From Bacteroidetes/Chlorobi group bacterium ChocPot_Mid (lineage in GTDB: Bacteria; Bacteroidota; Ignavibacteria; Kapaibacteriales; UBA2268), in assembly GCA_003731675.1 (NCBI GenBank), contig RCNQ01000045.1, positions 1-21,390 of the forward strand: a stretch of 21,390 nt of DNA, given 5' to 3'. This document shows positions 7,997 through 15,748 of this stretch, piece after piece. Numbering within the stretch: position 1 is the stretch's first letter; every line of letters begins with the position of its first letter. The notes beneath the pieces are model-generated. The model saw nothing but the letters and a program-made list of their open reading frames with translations, had not been told where the DNA came from and ran no database searches. Position numbers and translations under genes: made by a program.

Positions 7997-8662
7997 CTAT
8001 TCTCGAAAATTGTTTAAATTATTATCATCAGGGTTTGATTCGGGAATAGATTCGCTAAAATTTTGCTGTGGATTCTTTGTATTTGCCTGATAATAGTTAG
8101 GGAATGGTGAGAAATTGCTCATTCTTTGCCGATTATTTTGAACATTTTCCTCCATTTCTTGCTCAGAACTTACAAATTTGAGTACAGCTTTAGCAATTGC
8201 CTCACTGACCGGTTTGCTTGCAACCACAGAATTTAAGCCGGTTTTAACAAAAAAGTCGCCAAGTCCTGATGGTTCTTCTTTGTTCAATAAATTTTTGACC
8301 TCACCGTTGAACTCTGTAAGAACTTGCTCAAGACGTTTTTCGATTTTTTCGTAAACCCTATCCTGAGATTCCTTGATTTTTCCATCAACTTGTTGCTTGT
8401 GATGTTCCAATTGTTTTTCCATCAAGCCCAAACGGTTTTCGAGTTTATCGAATTCCCTAATAAGTAAGAAGTTGTTCTTCTCCTCGCTCTTTAGTTGGTT
8501 TTGAAGCTGTTCATTACTTCGTTGCAGCTCGTTCATACGGTTATCTTTGTCGCTCAAGCCGGTTCGGAAATTATCAAAAAGAAAATTTCCGAATGATTTG
8601 GAATCGACACCAACAGATGAATTGTTTTTTTCTTCTCGACTCATCACTTCAAGATTGTGCAA
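7997..8662 (-). CDS. Coiled-coil hypothetical protein of the integrase island
   Basis: The ORF from TTG 8662 gives 221 residues. Residues about 40-125 form a long charged coiled coil (NELQRSNEQLQNQLKSEE, LENRLGLMEKQLEHHKQQ, IEKRLEQVLTEF). A short conserved-looking helical part follows (GLGDFFVKTGLNSVVASKPV), then an Asn/Pro/Ser-rich disordered tail. There is no signal peptide or membrane helix. Start is uncertain: the frame stays open upstream to 8725 and encodes DVTRDFVEALGLSSDQFWDL, which looks like real protein, but no ATG/GTG/TTG precedes it; the first codon after the upstream stop is ATT 8725, with AGGAGG at 8734-8729. So either the protein starts at ATT, or it is joined to the HTH ORF by frameshift, or the true start is TTG 8662 or ATG 8644. 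No known family recognised. Confidence 0.6.
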   Translation of the reverse strand: MHNLEVMSREEKNNSSVGVDSKSFGNFLFDNFRTGLSDKDNRMNELQRSNEQLQNQLKSEEKNNFLLIREFDKLENRLGLMEKQLEHHKQQVDGKIKESQDRVYEKIEKRLEQVLTEFNGEVKNLLNKEEPSGLGDFFVKTGLNSVVASKPVSEAIAKAVLKFVSSEQEMEENVQNNRQRMSNFSPFPNYYQANTKNPQQNFSESIPESNPDDNNLNNFRE

Positions 8663-8715
8663 TAAGTCCCAAAACTGGTCTGAGCTAAGCCCTAAAGCTT
8701 CAACGAAATCACGAG

Positions 8716-8925
8716 TTACGTCAATTTACCTCCTGTTTTCCTGTTTCCATGTTTCCAAGTGATCCCCTCATTGGAAACACAGGAAACGGAAACAAAGTAA
8801 TCAGGGTATCTTTTTCGCCATTTTGAAATATTATCATTGGAAACTCCAAAAATATTTGTAATGCTAGTTTCCCTTCTCTTACAACAATCAATATCCCTTG
8901 CATAATGATCACATTTAAATATCAT
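8716..8925 (-). CDS. Short helix-turn-helix-like ORF
   Basis: This 69-residue ORF has a segment that reads as a helix-turn-helix: KRRETSITNIFGVSNDNISK followed by WRKRYPDYF, resembling HTH regions of small phage or mobile-element DNA-binding proteins. No SD is visible before ATG 8925, so the start could be wrong. A second frame is open over the same bases (8912-8721) but reads less like a protein. The 3' part is made of GTTTCC/GGAAAC words that fold into a long hairpin (8737-8792). The stop at 8716 lies inside the in-frame upstream extension of the coiled-coil ORF, so the two overlap in different frames. It may be an excisionase- or repressor-like protein, or the N-terminal domain of a longer frameshifted protein. 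Confidence 0.45.
   Translation of the reverse strand: MIFKCDHYARDIDCCKRRETSITNIFGVSNDNISKWRKRYPDYFVSVSCVSNEGITWKHGNRKTGGKLT
8737..8792 (-). promoter_or_regulatory. Long imperfect hairpin next to AGGAGG
   Basis: TGTTTCCAA (8750-8758) pairs with TTGGAAACA (8771-8779) across a 12-nt loop. The stem continues after small bulges with GTTTCC (8743-8748) against GGAAAC (8782-8787), then about five more pairs. In the - strand transcript this hairpin ends just before AGGAGG (8734-8729). Confidence 0.55.
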
Positions 8926-9358
8926 TGTATAATATAATGTAATATAATATACGCTAATTAATAATCCATAATGCCCTGAGAAAATTGAGTAAACTGAGAA
9001 ATTCTCATTTATTCAATCAGTAAAACAGAAGAACAAATTCAAGCATCAGTGGATAGAATGAAATCATACTTCCCTGGTTTTGATATTGAGTTTGTTGGTT
9101 CAGAAACAGTATTTGATTTTAGAAGTAATGATGAAATTATCAATGATTTAATAGCTAACGATTTATCTTATCAAAAACAAGAATAAAAAGAATTATATAG
9201 CAAATGAAAATTAATTTCGACCCAAATCAAGATTATTATTTAAGTTATTCAATAAACCTGAAATTTCCATGATTTTTTTATAATTTAAATAAAGACAGTT
9301 AGAACAATACAAAGAATTTAAAGATGTGGAATTTGAGGTTGTGAGCAGTGTTGGGGAA
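8926..9358 (+). other. Gene remnants on the + strand between HTH ORF and integrase
   Basis: Three short stretches read like pieces of genes. 8998-9186 is open with no early start and encodes SISKTEEQIQASVDRMKSYF...GFDIEFVGSETVFDFRSND, ending at TAA. 9204-9272 starts at an ATG and encodes MKINFDPNQDYYLSYSINLK, then stops. 9293-9367 has no start, encodes LEQYKEFKDVEFEVVSSVGE-LH and stops inside the integrase 3' end. The second resembles the N-terminus I recall for type III restriction (Res) subunits, and the third could be a Res C-terminus. That would make this the scar of a deleted restriction locus, but I hold this weakly. The stretch also has AT-rich direct repeats at 8928-8951 and the palindrome TGAGAA-A-TTCTCA at 8995-9007. 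Confidence 0.4.
8928..8951. promoter_or_regulatory. AT-rich direct repeats upstream of the HTH ORF
   Basis: The words AATATAATGT and AATATAATAT follow each other directly at 8931-8950, just upstream of the start of the - strand HTH ORF. They could be promoter elements or a repressor site. Low-complexity AT sequence makes this uncertain. Confidence 0.25.
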
Positions 9359-10453
9359 TTACATTAATTTTTTTAAAGTTGGAAATTTCATAACATCTGC
9401 TCTTAACTTTTCATTAACAATTTTAGCATAGTGTTGAGTCATTTCAATTTTTGCATGACCTAATAACTTTTGCATGCTGTACAAATCAATACCTGAGCTA
9501 ATACCTAAAGTTCCAAATGTATGCCTGGATGTATGGAATGAAAGATTCTTGTCAATTCCGGCTGATGAAGCCCACTCTTTAAGTTTAAGATTGACATGTG
9601 AATTGGTTGGGAAATCAGAAAAAACTTTGTCATCACTCTGGTAATGTTCCATTTCACTTAAAATAATTTTTGCCTGTTCAGAAAGTGGGTAATAAAATAT
9701 TTTTCCTGTTTTTTCAAATGTTTTTTTCTGCTTTATTACTATCTGATTGTCTTTGATATTATCCCAAGTTAAATTCCGTATATCTGAAAATCTAAGTCCT
9801 GAAAAGCATGAAAACAGGAATGCCTGACGAATAACCGGATTAAAATTTGTTTTAGTATTCTGAAGTTTTTGAATTTCATTGAAACTCAGAACTTCTCTTT
9901 CAACCTCTTGTATGCTTGGTAATTGGTACTCTTTGAAAGGATTATTTGACAATATTTTTGATTTGATTGCTTTGTTTATGTAAGACCTTAATCTTTTGAA
10001 ATATGTGATAGCTGTGTTATGTGCAATCTGGTTAGATAAATATTTCCAAAAATCATCAATGAAATTGTCATCAATATCGCCGATTGGAAGCTTGCTCCGA
10101 TTTGCAAATATTTTTAAATATTTTAATGCACTTCTAAGATTAGCATCAAATTCTTTCTTAAGGATTTGCTCAATCGCAAAAAATAAATCTATTTTTGATG
10201 TTTCCTTGGTTCTCGGTAATCCATGAGTTACATCAATAGTTTCAAGTTCTCTTTTTGCTTTTATTGCATTGGCTCTGCGTATTTTTTCTTTATCCTCATC
10301 TTTGATTCTTTTTACCTTATTATAGTCACATGAAACATATATACCAAGAAAGTCATATTGCCTTCTTGAATGACCATTTAAATCTTTTGTGTAAATATCC
10401 AAATAAACACTATATTTACCGGATGCTAATTCTTTGTATCTAATCTGAATCAT
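9359..10453 (-). CDS. Tyrosine-type site-specific integrase
   Basis: From ATG 10453 the protein has 364 residues; the ORF is open to TTG 10519, but the family usually begins close to the MIQIRYKELASGKYSVYLDI strand. It has an N-terminal arm-binding domain (1-80), a SAM-like core-binding domain (about 90-175) and a C-terminal catalytic domain (about 185-355). Catalytic residues are intact: R221 (SGLRFSD), a lysine near 244-251, H307-x-x-R310 (HTSRH), H333 (LLGHA) and nucleophile Y342 (TQHYAKI). It resembles integrases of Bacteroidota conjugative and mobilizable elements or prophages. It should integrate and excise the element. No tRNA or clear attachment repeat is visible nearby. Its stop overlaps a + strand gene remnant. 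Confidence 0.92.
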   Translation of the reverse strand: MIQIRYKELASGKYSVYLDIYTKDLNGHSRRQYDFLGIYVSCDYNKVKRIKDEDKEKIRRANAIKAKRELETIDVTHGLPRTKETSKIDLFFAIEQILKKEFDANLRSALKYLKIFANRSKLPIGDIDDNFIDDFWKYLSNQIAHNTAITYFKRLRSYINKAIKSKILSNNPFKEYQLPSIQEVEREVLSFNEIQKLQNTKTNFNPVIRQAFLFSCFSGLRFSDIRNLTWDNIKDNQIVIKQKKTFEKTGKIFYYPLSEQAKIILSEMEHYQSDDKVFSDFPTNSHVNLKLKEWASSAGIDKNLSFHTSRHTFGTLGISSGIDLYSMQKLLGHAKIEMTQHYAKIVNEKLRADVMKFPTLKKLM

Positions 10454-10614
10454 AAAATCTCTATTTAAATTAAGAAACATATCAGTAACAAAAATAGCAT
10501 AAATAACACTAAATAACAAGGAAAATTTTTCATTGAAATAATATGGAATTTAGTTAAATTACATTATAACATAAAGATAAAGAAATATCTATTAATATCA
10601 ATAATTATGTATAT

Positions 10615-10629
10615 AATCCCTGCGGGATT
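10615..10629. repeat. Short hairpin of the 2119-2257 type
   Basis: AATCCC-TGC-GGGATT is a perfect 6-bp stem with a 3-nt loop. It lies 21 bp before repeat copy C, in the same association with the dispersed repeat as seen at 2054-2257. Confidence 0.55.
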
Positions 10630-10650
10630 AAACTATTTCACGCAAGGATA

Positions 10651-10710
10651 CAAAATGTCTGAACCAGTGATTATAGCTGATTTGACTGATTTCGTTGAGA
10701 TATTTTTTTC
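10651..10710. repeat. Dispersed intergenic repeat, copy C
   Basis: It starts CAAAATGTCTGAACCAGTGA and continues through TGATTTGACTGATTTCGTTG, nearly identical to copy B at 2054. It ends a few bases before the 3' end of alaS, between alaS and the integrase. Confidence 0.75.
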
Positions 10711-10716
10711 GCTCTA

Positions 10717-13275
10717 TTAGTTGTGAACAACTGGCAGAACGGTAAAAGAATCAGTCCCAAAATTCTTCAATAATTCATCTAATTTCTCTACATCCTTGCC
10801 CCCACCTGTCGCCAAATGTGGCTTGCCACCTCCACTGCCACCAAGGAATTTTGATACCTGAGCAACAATTTTACCGGCTGGATACTTAGTCTTTAAATCA
10901 TCGGTTACCACAACAACAAGCTGAACTTTATCATTCTGTACCGAAGTTATTAAGCCAATGCCATGAGTACCAAAAGCATTTCTTAGGTTTTCACCAATGG
11001 TTCTCAGTTCATCAATACTATCCGCTTCAATTTTACGAGCAATGTAGCGAATCGAATTAACAAGCTTTGCTCCCTTTATCCAATCCTCAATCGAACTTTT
11101 AATATCGTTAAGTTTATTACCTGATATTTCCTTTTCAAGTTGTCTTATTTTGTCAAGCAATTCATCATTCCGTTGCTTCTCCTCCTCGATTTTCTTCTGA
11201 AGTTGTTGAATATAATCTTCCAGTCTTCTGCCAGTAATCGCTTCAATTCTTCGGACTCCAGCCGCAATAGAAGATTCTGAAATAATCTTAAAGAATCCGA
11301 TTTCACCGGTGTTCGAAACATGTGTGCCACCGCAAAGTTCAGTGGAATATTTTTTATCCATCGTAACAGCACGTACAACATCTCCGTATTTATCACCGAA
11401 GAACATTTTTATTTTTGGATTTTTCCGGGCTTCTTCAAGAGCCATTATGTTAGTTTCAACTTGTATTTGTTCAAAAATCTTCTTATTCACAATCTTCTCA
11501 ATTTGTGATAACTCTTCAGGAGTAACTTTCTCAAAATGGTTGAAATCAAACCTTAAATAATCAGGAGCTACAAGCGACCCTGCCTGCTTGATATGACTGC
11601 CAAGAACCTGATTCAAAGCTTCATGTAAGAGATGTGTTGCAGAGTGATTTCTCATTATATCCCTTCTCCGCTCAATGTCAATTTTGGCTAATGCTTTATG
11701 TCCTATCAGCGGCTCAACATTTCTGTCACATATATGAACAATTGCATCACCAGACTTTCTGACATCATTGACTTCATACTTCTCGCCTGCAAGGACTATC
11801 CAACCAGTATCAGAAACCTGTCCGCCACTTTCAACGTAAAACGGCGTTTTGTCGAGTATCACTTGATTATCCTGAACAAATAAAACTTCGGCTTCATTCT
11901 CGATTTCTGAGTACCCTGTGAATTCTGTTTTGAATTCAGTTAAAGGCAATTCTACCTCCTGAGAATGAATTTTCCTTGAATCGCGTGAACGTTGCTTCTG
12001 TTCCTGCATTTTTCTACTATAACCTTCAACGTCAACTTCGTAACCTTGTTCCCGTGCCATTAACTCAGTTAAATCGAGTGGAAAACCAAAAGTATCATAA
12101 AGAAGAAAGGCATCTTCGCCTTGTATTGTCTTTGTTTCAACAGTAATTGGCTTTTTTATAAACTGTTCAAATTTTTCAATTCCTCTATCCAAAGTCTGTA
12201 AAAAGCTTTCTTCCTCTGCTTTAATTACTCTTTGAATTGTATCTTTGTTTTTCATCAATTCTGGAAAAACTTCAGACATACTATCAGCAAGAACAGATAC
12301 AAGCTTAAACATTATCGGTTCATTAAATCCTAAATTTCTTGCAAATCTTGAACCACGCCTTAATATTCTTCGAAGGACATATCCTCTACCCTCATTACCC
12401 GGCAAAGCCCCATCAGCAATAGAAAATGATAATGTCCTAACATGGTCAGCTATAACCCTCATTGCTATACCATCAGGATTATTCAGTTCAGTAGAATATT
12501 TTTTATTACTTAACTTTTCAATTTCATTAATTAATGGGCTAAAAACATCTGTATCATAATTTGAATTTTTCCCTTGCAAAACCGCTACAATCCTTTCAAA
12601 TCCCATACCCGTATCTACATGTTTGGCTGTCAAATCTTCAAGACTACCGTCTGCTCTGCGATTGTATTGGATAAAAACCAGATTCCATATTTCAATAACT
12701 TCAGGAACACCTGCATTAACTAATTTACCACCACTGTAATCAGCAGTTCTGTCGAAATGTATTTCACTGCAAGGACCACAAGGACCGCTCTCCCCCATCT
12801 CCCAGAAATTATCCTTCTCGTCAAATCTATGAATCCTTTCTTCAGGTAAATAATTTTTCCAGATTTCATAAGCTTCGTCGTCAGTCCGATAAACAGTAGC
12901 ATGAAGCCGTTTTTTTTCCAAACCCCAGATTTCTGTCAACAATTCCCAAGCCCAGGCAATAGCTTCTTTTTTGTAGTAATCACCAAAGCTCCAGTTGCCG
13001 AGCATTTCAAAGAATGTATGATGGTAAGTATCAACACCGACTTCTTCCAAATCGTTATGCTTTCCGCTTACTCTTATACACTTCTGTGTATCTGCCGCCC
13101 TCGAATAATCCCTTTTACCAATTCCTAAAAATACATCCTTGAACTGATTCATACCCGCATTTGTAAATAGCAAAGTCGGGTCTCCGTGAGGAATAACAGG
13201 TGCACTTGGAACAATCCTGTGCTCCTTCGATTTAAAAAAATCTAAAAAAGAATTCCTTATTTCATTTGATGTCAT
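10717..13275 (-). CDS. alaS: Alanine--tRNA ligase
   Basis: The 852-residue protein (from ATG 13275; a TTG at 13284 is in frame) attaches alanine to tRNA-Ala and clears misacylated Ser/Gly-tRNA. Length is normal for the family (about 870). The class II catalytic domain begins MTSNEIRNSFLDFFKSKEHR and includes RVSGKHNDLEEVG (68-80) and GNEGRGYVLRRILRRG (293-308). The editing domain has the zinc-binding pair HSATH (544-548) and CGGTH (648-652). A coiled coil at about 685-720 leads to the C-Ala domain with GGSGGGKPHLATGGG (812-826). All key residues are present, so it should be functional and is the best chromosomal anchor in the window. It lies 67 nt downstream of the glycosyltransferase gene. 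Confidence 0.97.
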   Translation of the reverse strand: MTSNEIRNSFLDFFKSKEHRIVPSAPVIPHGDPTLLFTNAGMNQFKDVFLGIGKRDYSRAADTQKCIRVSGKHNDLEEVGVDTYHHTFFEMLGNWSFGDYYKKEAIAWAWELLTEIWGLEKKRLHATVYRTDDEAYEIWKNYLPEERIHRFDEKDNFWEMGESGPCGPCSEIHFDRTADYSGGKLVNAGVPEVIEIWNLVFIQYNRRADGSLEDLTAKHVDTGMGFERIVAVLQGKNSNYDTDVFSPLINEIEKLSNKKYSTELNNPDGIAMRVIADHVRTLSFSIADGALPGNEGRGYVLRRILRRGSRFARNLGFNEPIMFKLVSVLADSMSEVFPELMKNKDTIQRVIKAEEESFLQTLDRGIEKFEQFIKKPITVETKTIQGEDAFLLYDTFGFPLDLTELMAREQGYEVDVEGYSRKMQEQKQRSRDSRKIHSQEVELPLTEFKTEFTGYSEIENEAEVLFVQDNQVILDKTPFYVESGGQVSDTGWIVLAGEKYEVNDVRKSGDAIVHICDRNVEPLIGHKALAKIDIERRRDIMRNHSATHLLHEALNQVLGSHIKQAGSLVAPDYLRFDFNHFEKVTPEELSQIEKIVNKKIFEQIQVETNIMALEEARKNPKIKMFFGDKYGDVVRAVTMDKKYSTELCGGTHVSNTGEIGFFKIISESSIAAGVRRIEAITGRRLEDYIQQLQKKIEEEKQRNDELLDKIRQLEKEISGNKLNDIKSSIEDWIKGAKLVNSIRYIARKIEADSIDELRTIGENLRNAFGTHGIGLITSVQNDKVQLVVVVTDDLKTKYPAGKIVAQVSKFLGGSGGGKPHLATGGGKDVEKLDELLKNFGTDSFTVLPVVHN

Positions 13276-13351
13276 AATTTTCAATTTCTCTAATAATAAT
13301 TATACAATCTACAATTGACGATAACAGAAAAGTTTTGTTTATATTAATTTA

Positions 13352-14818
13352 TTATTCTTTGCTCCTTATTTTTGACGTAAAGGTAGTCATTCCCGTCCCA
13401 AGCAAAAACATATAAATCGAATTAATATGCCTGTATTCATATTGCACAAGGCATACAGTAGCTACTTTATACAAAATGATAGCGGCACCTACAAGGAAAA
13501 CAATATTCATATAATCATCTTTTTGCTTGTAATAGCTCAGAACAAACAAAACTAATAATAAAAATACTATCGGTATAAAAACACCCTGCAGAAATTTTTC
13601 AATTATCACCGGAATGCTTTCATGTAAATTCAAATTGAACAAAATTTTCAACTTATTAAAAATGCCTTTAGTACTATTTATCAAATCATCAATTTCATAT
13701 CTTCTGTTCTGGCTGATAAAGTAATTGGCATATTCACCCGTATAAACACCACCTTTCCATATCGAAAAGAAATTATAACCGATTTTTTTACCAAATTCGA
13801 ATGGTTCCGTTATAATTAATTCCGAAGCTTTGTTACTGAAAAATGTATTAGCTTGATATGAATAAGGGCTTTGAAACCCCAGAGAATCAGCTATATCATA
13901 GACTGTTTTGTCATAAGGAGAAATCCCCCATTTATTATTTGGAAGCTGCCCCATAGATAAATACATCACAGCTCCACTATTTGTTGCAGTAAAACTTAAA
14001 TCGCCACTAATGCTTTTTGCCCTGAATGCCCATGGTAGGAGCAAAACAATAGCTATCAACCAACTTATTACAGTAGTTAAGAATAATTGTCTGCGTTTTC
14101 CTTTCATCTGCGGGAAGAATATGAAAACAAGAAAAACCAGTGGCATAAGAAGATATTCGGTACGAAAATTCAATATTATTCCAAGCACAATGCCAGTAAA
14201 TAACATATATTTCCATTTGCCTTTCTTCTCTGAATTCCTGAGCTTGTTTTCTTCAGTCATCCTGAGCTTGTTTTCTTCAGTCATCCTGAGCTTGTTTTCT
14301 TCAGTCATCCTGAGCTTGTTTCCTTCAGTCATCCTGAGCTTGTCGAAGGATGTCTGTCCATTTTTCCCATTTTCTCTCAAAGACTGTATAATAAAATAGC
14401 CATAGACAAAAAGCAAAGCTCCGACAATAGCATCAGGCCACTTAACAGACATAAGGGCAATAAAAGGTAAGAAATAGAGAAGATGCCTGTATTTTGGATT
14501 TATCTTATATGTTTTGTAGAACAGATTAATCACAACAATACAGAGAATGTATTGAACAATCAGCACGAGTGCATTATTGAAGTCAAACAACACATCAAGA
14601 AGTACTAATCCTGTGTACCCCCAGAGTGGATAAAGCAAAGGAATCCCTCCCAAAGCATCACAGGTATAACCTTTCCCGTCAATCACATTAACTGCAATTT
14701 GCCGAAAAATATTCTCATAAGTCCCCTGCTGATTCAGATGATAGAAATTAAAAATGAATATAATTACAACAAAAACAGCAGTTACAAAACCAAAATATTT
14801 ATTATTATTTTTTTCCAT
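13352..14818 (-). CDS. GT39-like polytopic membrane glycosyltransferase
   Basis: The 488-residue product has roughly ten membrane helices. A periplasmic-looking loop with TYENIFRQIAVNVIDGKGYT, the LLYPLWGY segment, and FRTEYLLMP at about 218-226 resemble the ArnT/PMT/GT39 superfamily (lipid-linked sugar donors, protein or glycolipid acceptors). No SD precedes the ATG, which is common in this group. The odd part is residues 156-196: five NKLRMTEE-type units (first read as SFDKLRMTEG) in the loop between two membrane helices. They are encoded by the 24-bp repeat at 14236-14354 and are absent from what the family needs. The reading frame is kept through all units. Exact substrate unknown. Confidence 0.75.
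   Translation of the reverse strand: MEKNNNKYFGFVTAVFVVIIFIFNFYHLNQQGTYENIFRQIAVNVIDGKGYTCDALGGIPLLYPLWGYTGLVLLDVLFDFNNALVLIVQYILCIVVINLFYKTYKINPKYRHLLYFLPFIALMSVKWPDAIVGALLFVYGYFIIQSLRENGKNGQTSFDKLRMTEGNKLRMTEENKLRMTEENKLRMTEENKLRNSEKKGKWKYMLFTGIVLGIILNFRTEYLLMPLVFLVFIFFPQMKGKRRQLFLTTVISWLIAIVLLLPWAFRAKSISGDLSFTATNSGAVMYLSMGQLPNNKWGISPYDKTVYDIADSLGFQSPYSYQANTFFSNKASELIITEPFEFGKKIGYNFFSIWKGGVYTGEYANYFISQNRRYEIDDLINSTKGIFNKLKILFNLNLHESIPVIIEKFLQGVFIPIVFLLLVLFVLSYYKQKDDYMNIVFLVGAAIILYKVATVCLVQYEYRHINSIYMFLLGTGMTTFTSKIRSKE
14236..14354. repeat. 24-bp tandem repeat grown from a palindromic element, inside a gene
   Basis: Four full units of 24 bp (14236, 14260, 14284, 14308; TCCTGAGCTTGT + TTTCTTCAGTCA, the last with one change) and a fifth partial unit at 14332. 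The partial unit contains the complete palindromic element at 14330-14352, whose ends are CATCCT and AGGATG around GAGCTTGTCGA. This element is a common dispersed repeat in Bacteroidota and other bacteria. 24 bp equals eight codons, so the host ORF stays open. Confidence 0.9.
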
Positions 14819-15004
14819 ACAACAAAATTAATTTTTTTATTTCAGAAATAAAGAGTTATTTTTGATATTATTGATGATTTTTTTACTGAAAATATATATG
14901 AGGTTATTACTGCTCACTGCACAACGCATTCATTCTCATAAGACATGATAGAGCTAATTATTTGTTTATATACAATTTTTTATTATTTTTTATAAGGATT
15001 TATT

Positions 15005-15244
15005 ATGAATATTTATATCGGGAATTTACCATTTAAAGCTGAGGAATCAGAGGTAAGAGCACTTTTTGAACAATTCGGAACTGTCGAAAGCATTAAACTA
15101 ATCAAAGATAAAGTTACTGGCAGAAAAAAAGGCTTTGGATTTATCGAAATGGATGATGCTGGTGGACAAGAAGCAATTAATTCCCTCAATGAAAAAGAAT
15201 TTCAAGGTAGAAATCTGAAAGTCAATCCGGCTAAAAGCAAATAA
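15005..15244 (+). CDS. RRM-type RNA-binding protein
   Basis: The 79-residue protein is a single RNA recognition motif. RNP2 is IYIGNL (3-8) and RNP1 is KGFGFIEM at about residues 42-49, with conserved aromatics for RNA stacking. A short basic tail (NPAKSK) follows. This is the bacterial RRM family found in cyanobacteria and Bacteroidota, often cold-induced; it is cytoplasmic and binds single-stranded RNA, probably as a chaperone. AAGGA lies 8 nt before the ATG. It is a single-gene unit with its own terminator at 15318. The 186-nt upstream region could hold a long 5' UTR, but no cold-box motif can be named. Confidence 0.93.
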   Translation: MNIYIGNLPFKAEESEVRALFEQFGTVESIKLIKDKVTGRKKGFGFIEMDDAGGQEAINSLNEKEFQGRNLKVNPAKSK

Positions 15245-15317
15245 AATCAAATTGAATATTATTTCTTTTCATAGTTTTAATATTTCTTAAAATATTTGAT
15301 GCATTTTTTTCAAAGCA

Positions 15318-15344
15318 ATAAAAGGAGCTTTAAGCTCCTTTTAT
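15318..15344 (+). terminator. Rho-independent terminator of the RRM gene
   Basis: ATAAAAGGAGCTT and AAGCTCCTTTTAT are perfect 13-base arms around a single T, followed by TATT. The A-run before the stem means it could also work for transcription from the right. Confidence 0.8.
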
Positions 15345-15370
15345 TATTTAATCAATAACAGTTTCTTCCA

Positions 15371-15506
15371 TTTAAAACCGCTTTGTATAAAAATGACAAT
15401 AGGGTTTTTTGCCTGTCTTGCTATAATAATCCTGATGATAATCTTCAGCTATCAAAAATTCTTTTGCCTGCCTAACCTGAGTCACAACCTTGTAACCCTT
15501 TTCCTT
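15371..15506 (-). pseudogene. Truncated copy of the msrA 3' end
   Basis: These 136 bp match 17042-17177, the last 45 or so codons and stop of the MsrB-MsrA gene, with one difference (A at 15454 for C at 17125). On the - strand the difference changes the W of KEFWIAEDYHQ to L. The copy encodes ...VVTQVRQAKEF, then AEDYHQDYYSKTGKKPYCHF and YTKRF-stop, with no start or catalytic GCFWG. Similarity stops abruptly at 15507. Separation from the intact copy is 1671 bp. Two + strand lipoprotein genes fill the gap. It cannot make an enzyme. Confidence 0.93.
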
Positions 15507-15748
15507 CAAATATTTTTATTAACCTTCCCAGAAAAATTTAAATTTCCGTTTTATTAAATTAATAAAATTTAATTTGTTTATTCGGGGGGGGGGTAATTTT
15601 GTAATGCAAAAAAGTAGTGGAGTGTTATTTTTCTGAATTATTGATAGTCTTATAATAATTTGTTAAAACAACTCCATCTTATATTTGAATACATAATTCA
15701 ATTTAAAATAAATTATTTAAATTTTGTTAAATATTTGTTGGGAGTTAT
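15507..15748. other. Upstream region of the lipoprotein cassette
   Basis: AT-rich, no gene. It contains the G10 tract (15584-15593) and a possible Bacteroidota-type promoter: TATATTTG at 15680-15687 fits TAnnTTTG, with TTTG at 15659-15662, 17 nt before it, slightly closer than usual. The SD GGGAG at 15740-15744 precedes ATG 15749. Confidence 0.4.
15584..15593. repeat. Homopolymer of ten G
   Basis: TTC-G10-TAA in otherwise AT-rich noncoding DNA, 155 bp before the lipoprotein start and about 65 bp before the possible -33 element. Such tracts vary in length by slippage; sequencing artefacts also make them. Confidence 0.9.

Noticed and set aside
2054..10710. Copies B and C of the dispersed repeat as attachment sites bounding a large element
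   Set aside because: A third, degenerate copy lies at 1774, the copies diverge internally, and the secreted-protein block between them has no mobile character; dispersed repeats explain them better.
12245..12559. 104-codon + strand ORF opposite alaS
   Set aside because: Antisense shadow of the conserved alaS coding sequence, without RBS.
14236..14354. CRISPR array
   Set aside because: The 24-bp units are contiguous with no unique spacers and lie inside an ORF; this is a plain tandem repeat.
14010..14399. 129-codon + strand ORF with SLFSSVIL repeats
   Set aside because: It is the antisense shadow of the tandem repeat within the glycosyltransferase gene; no RBS and the - strand gene is well supported.
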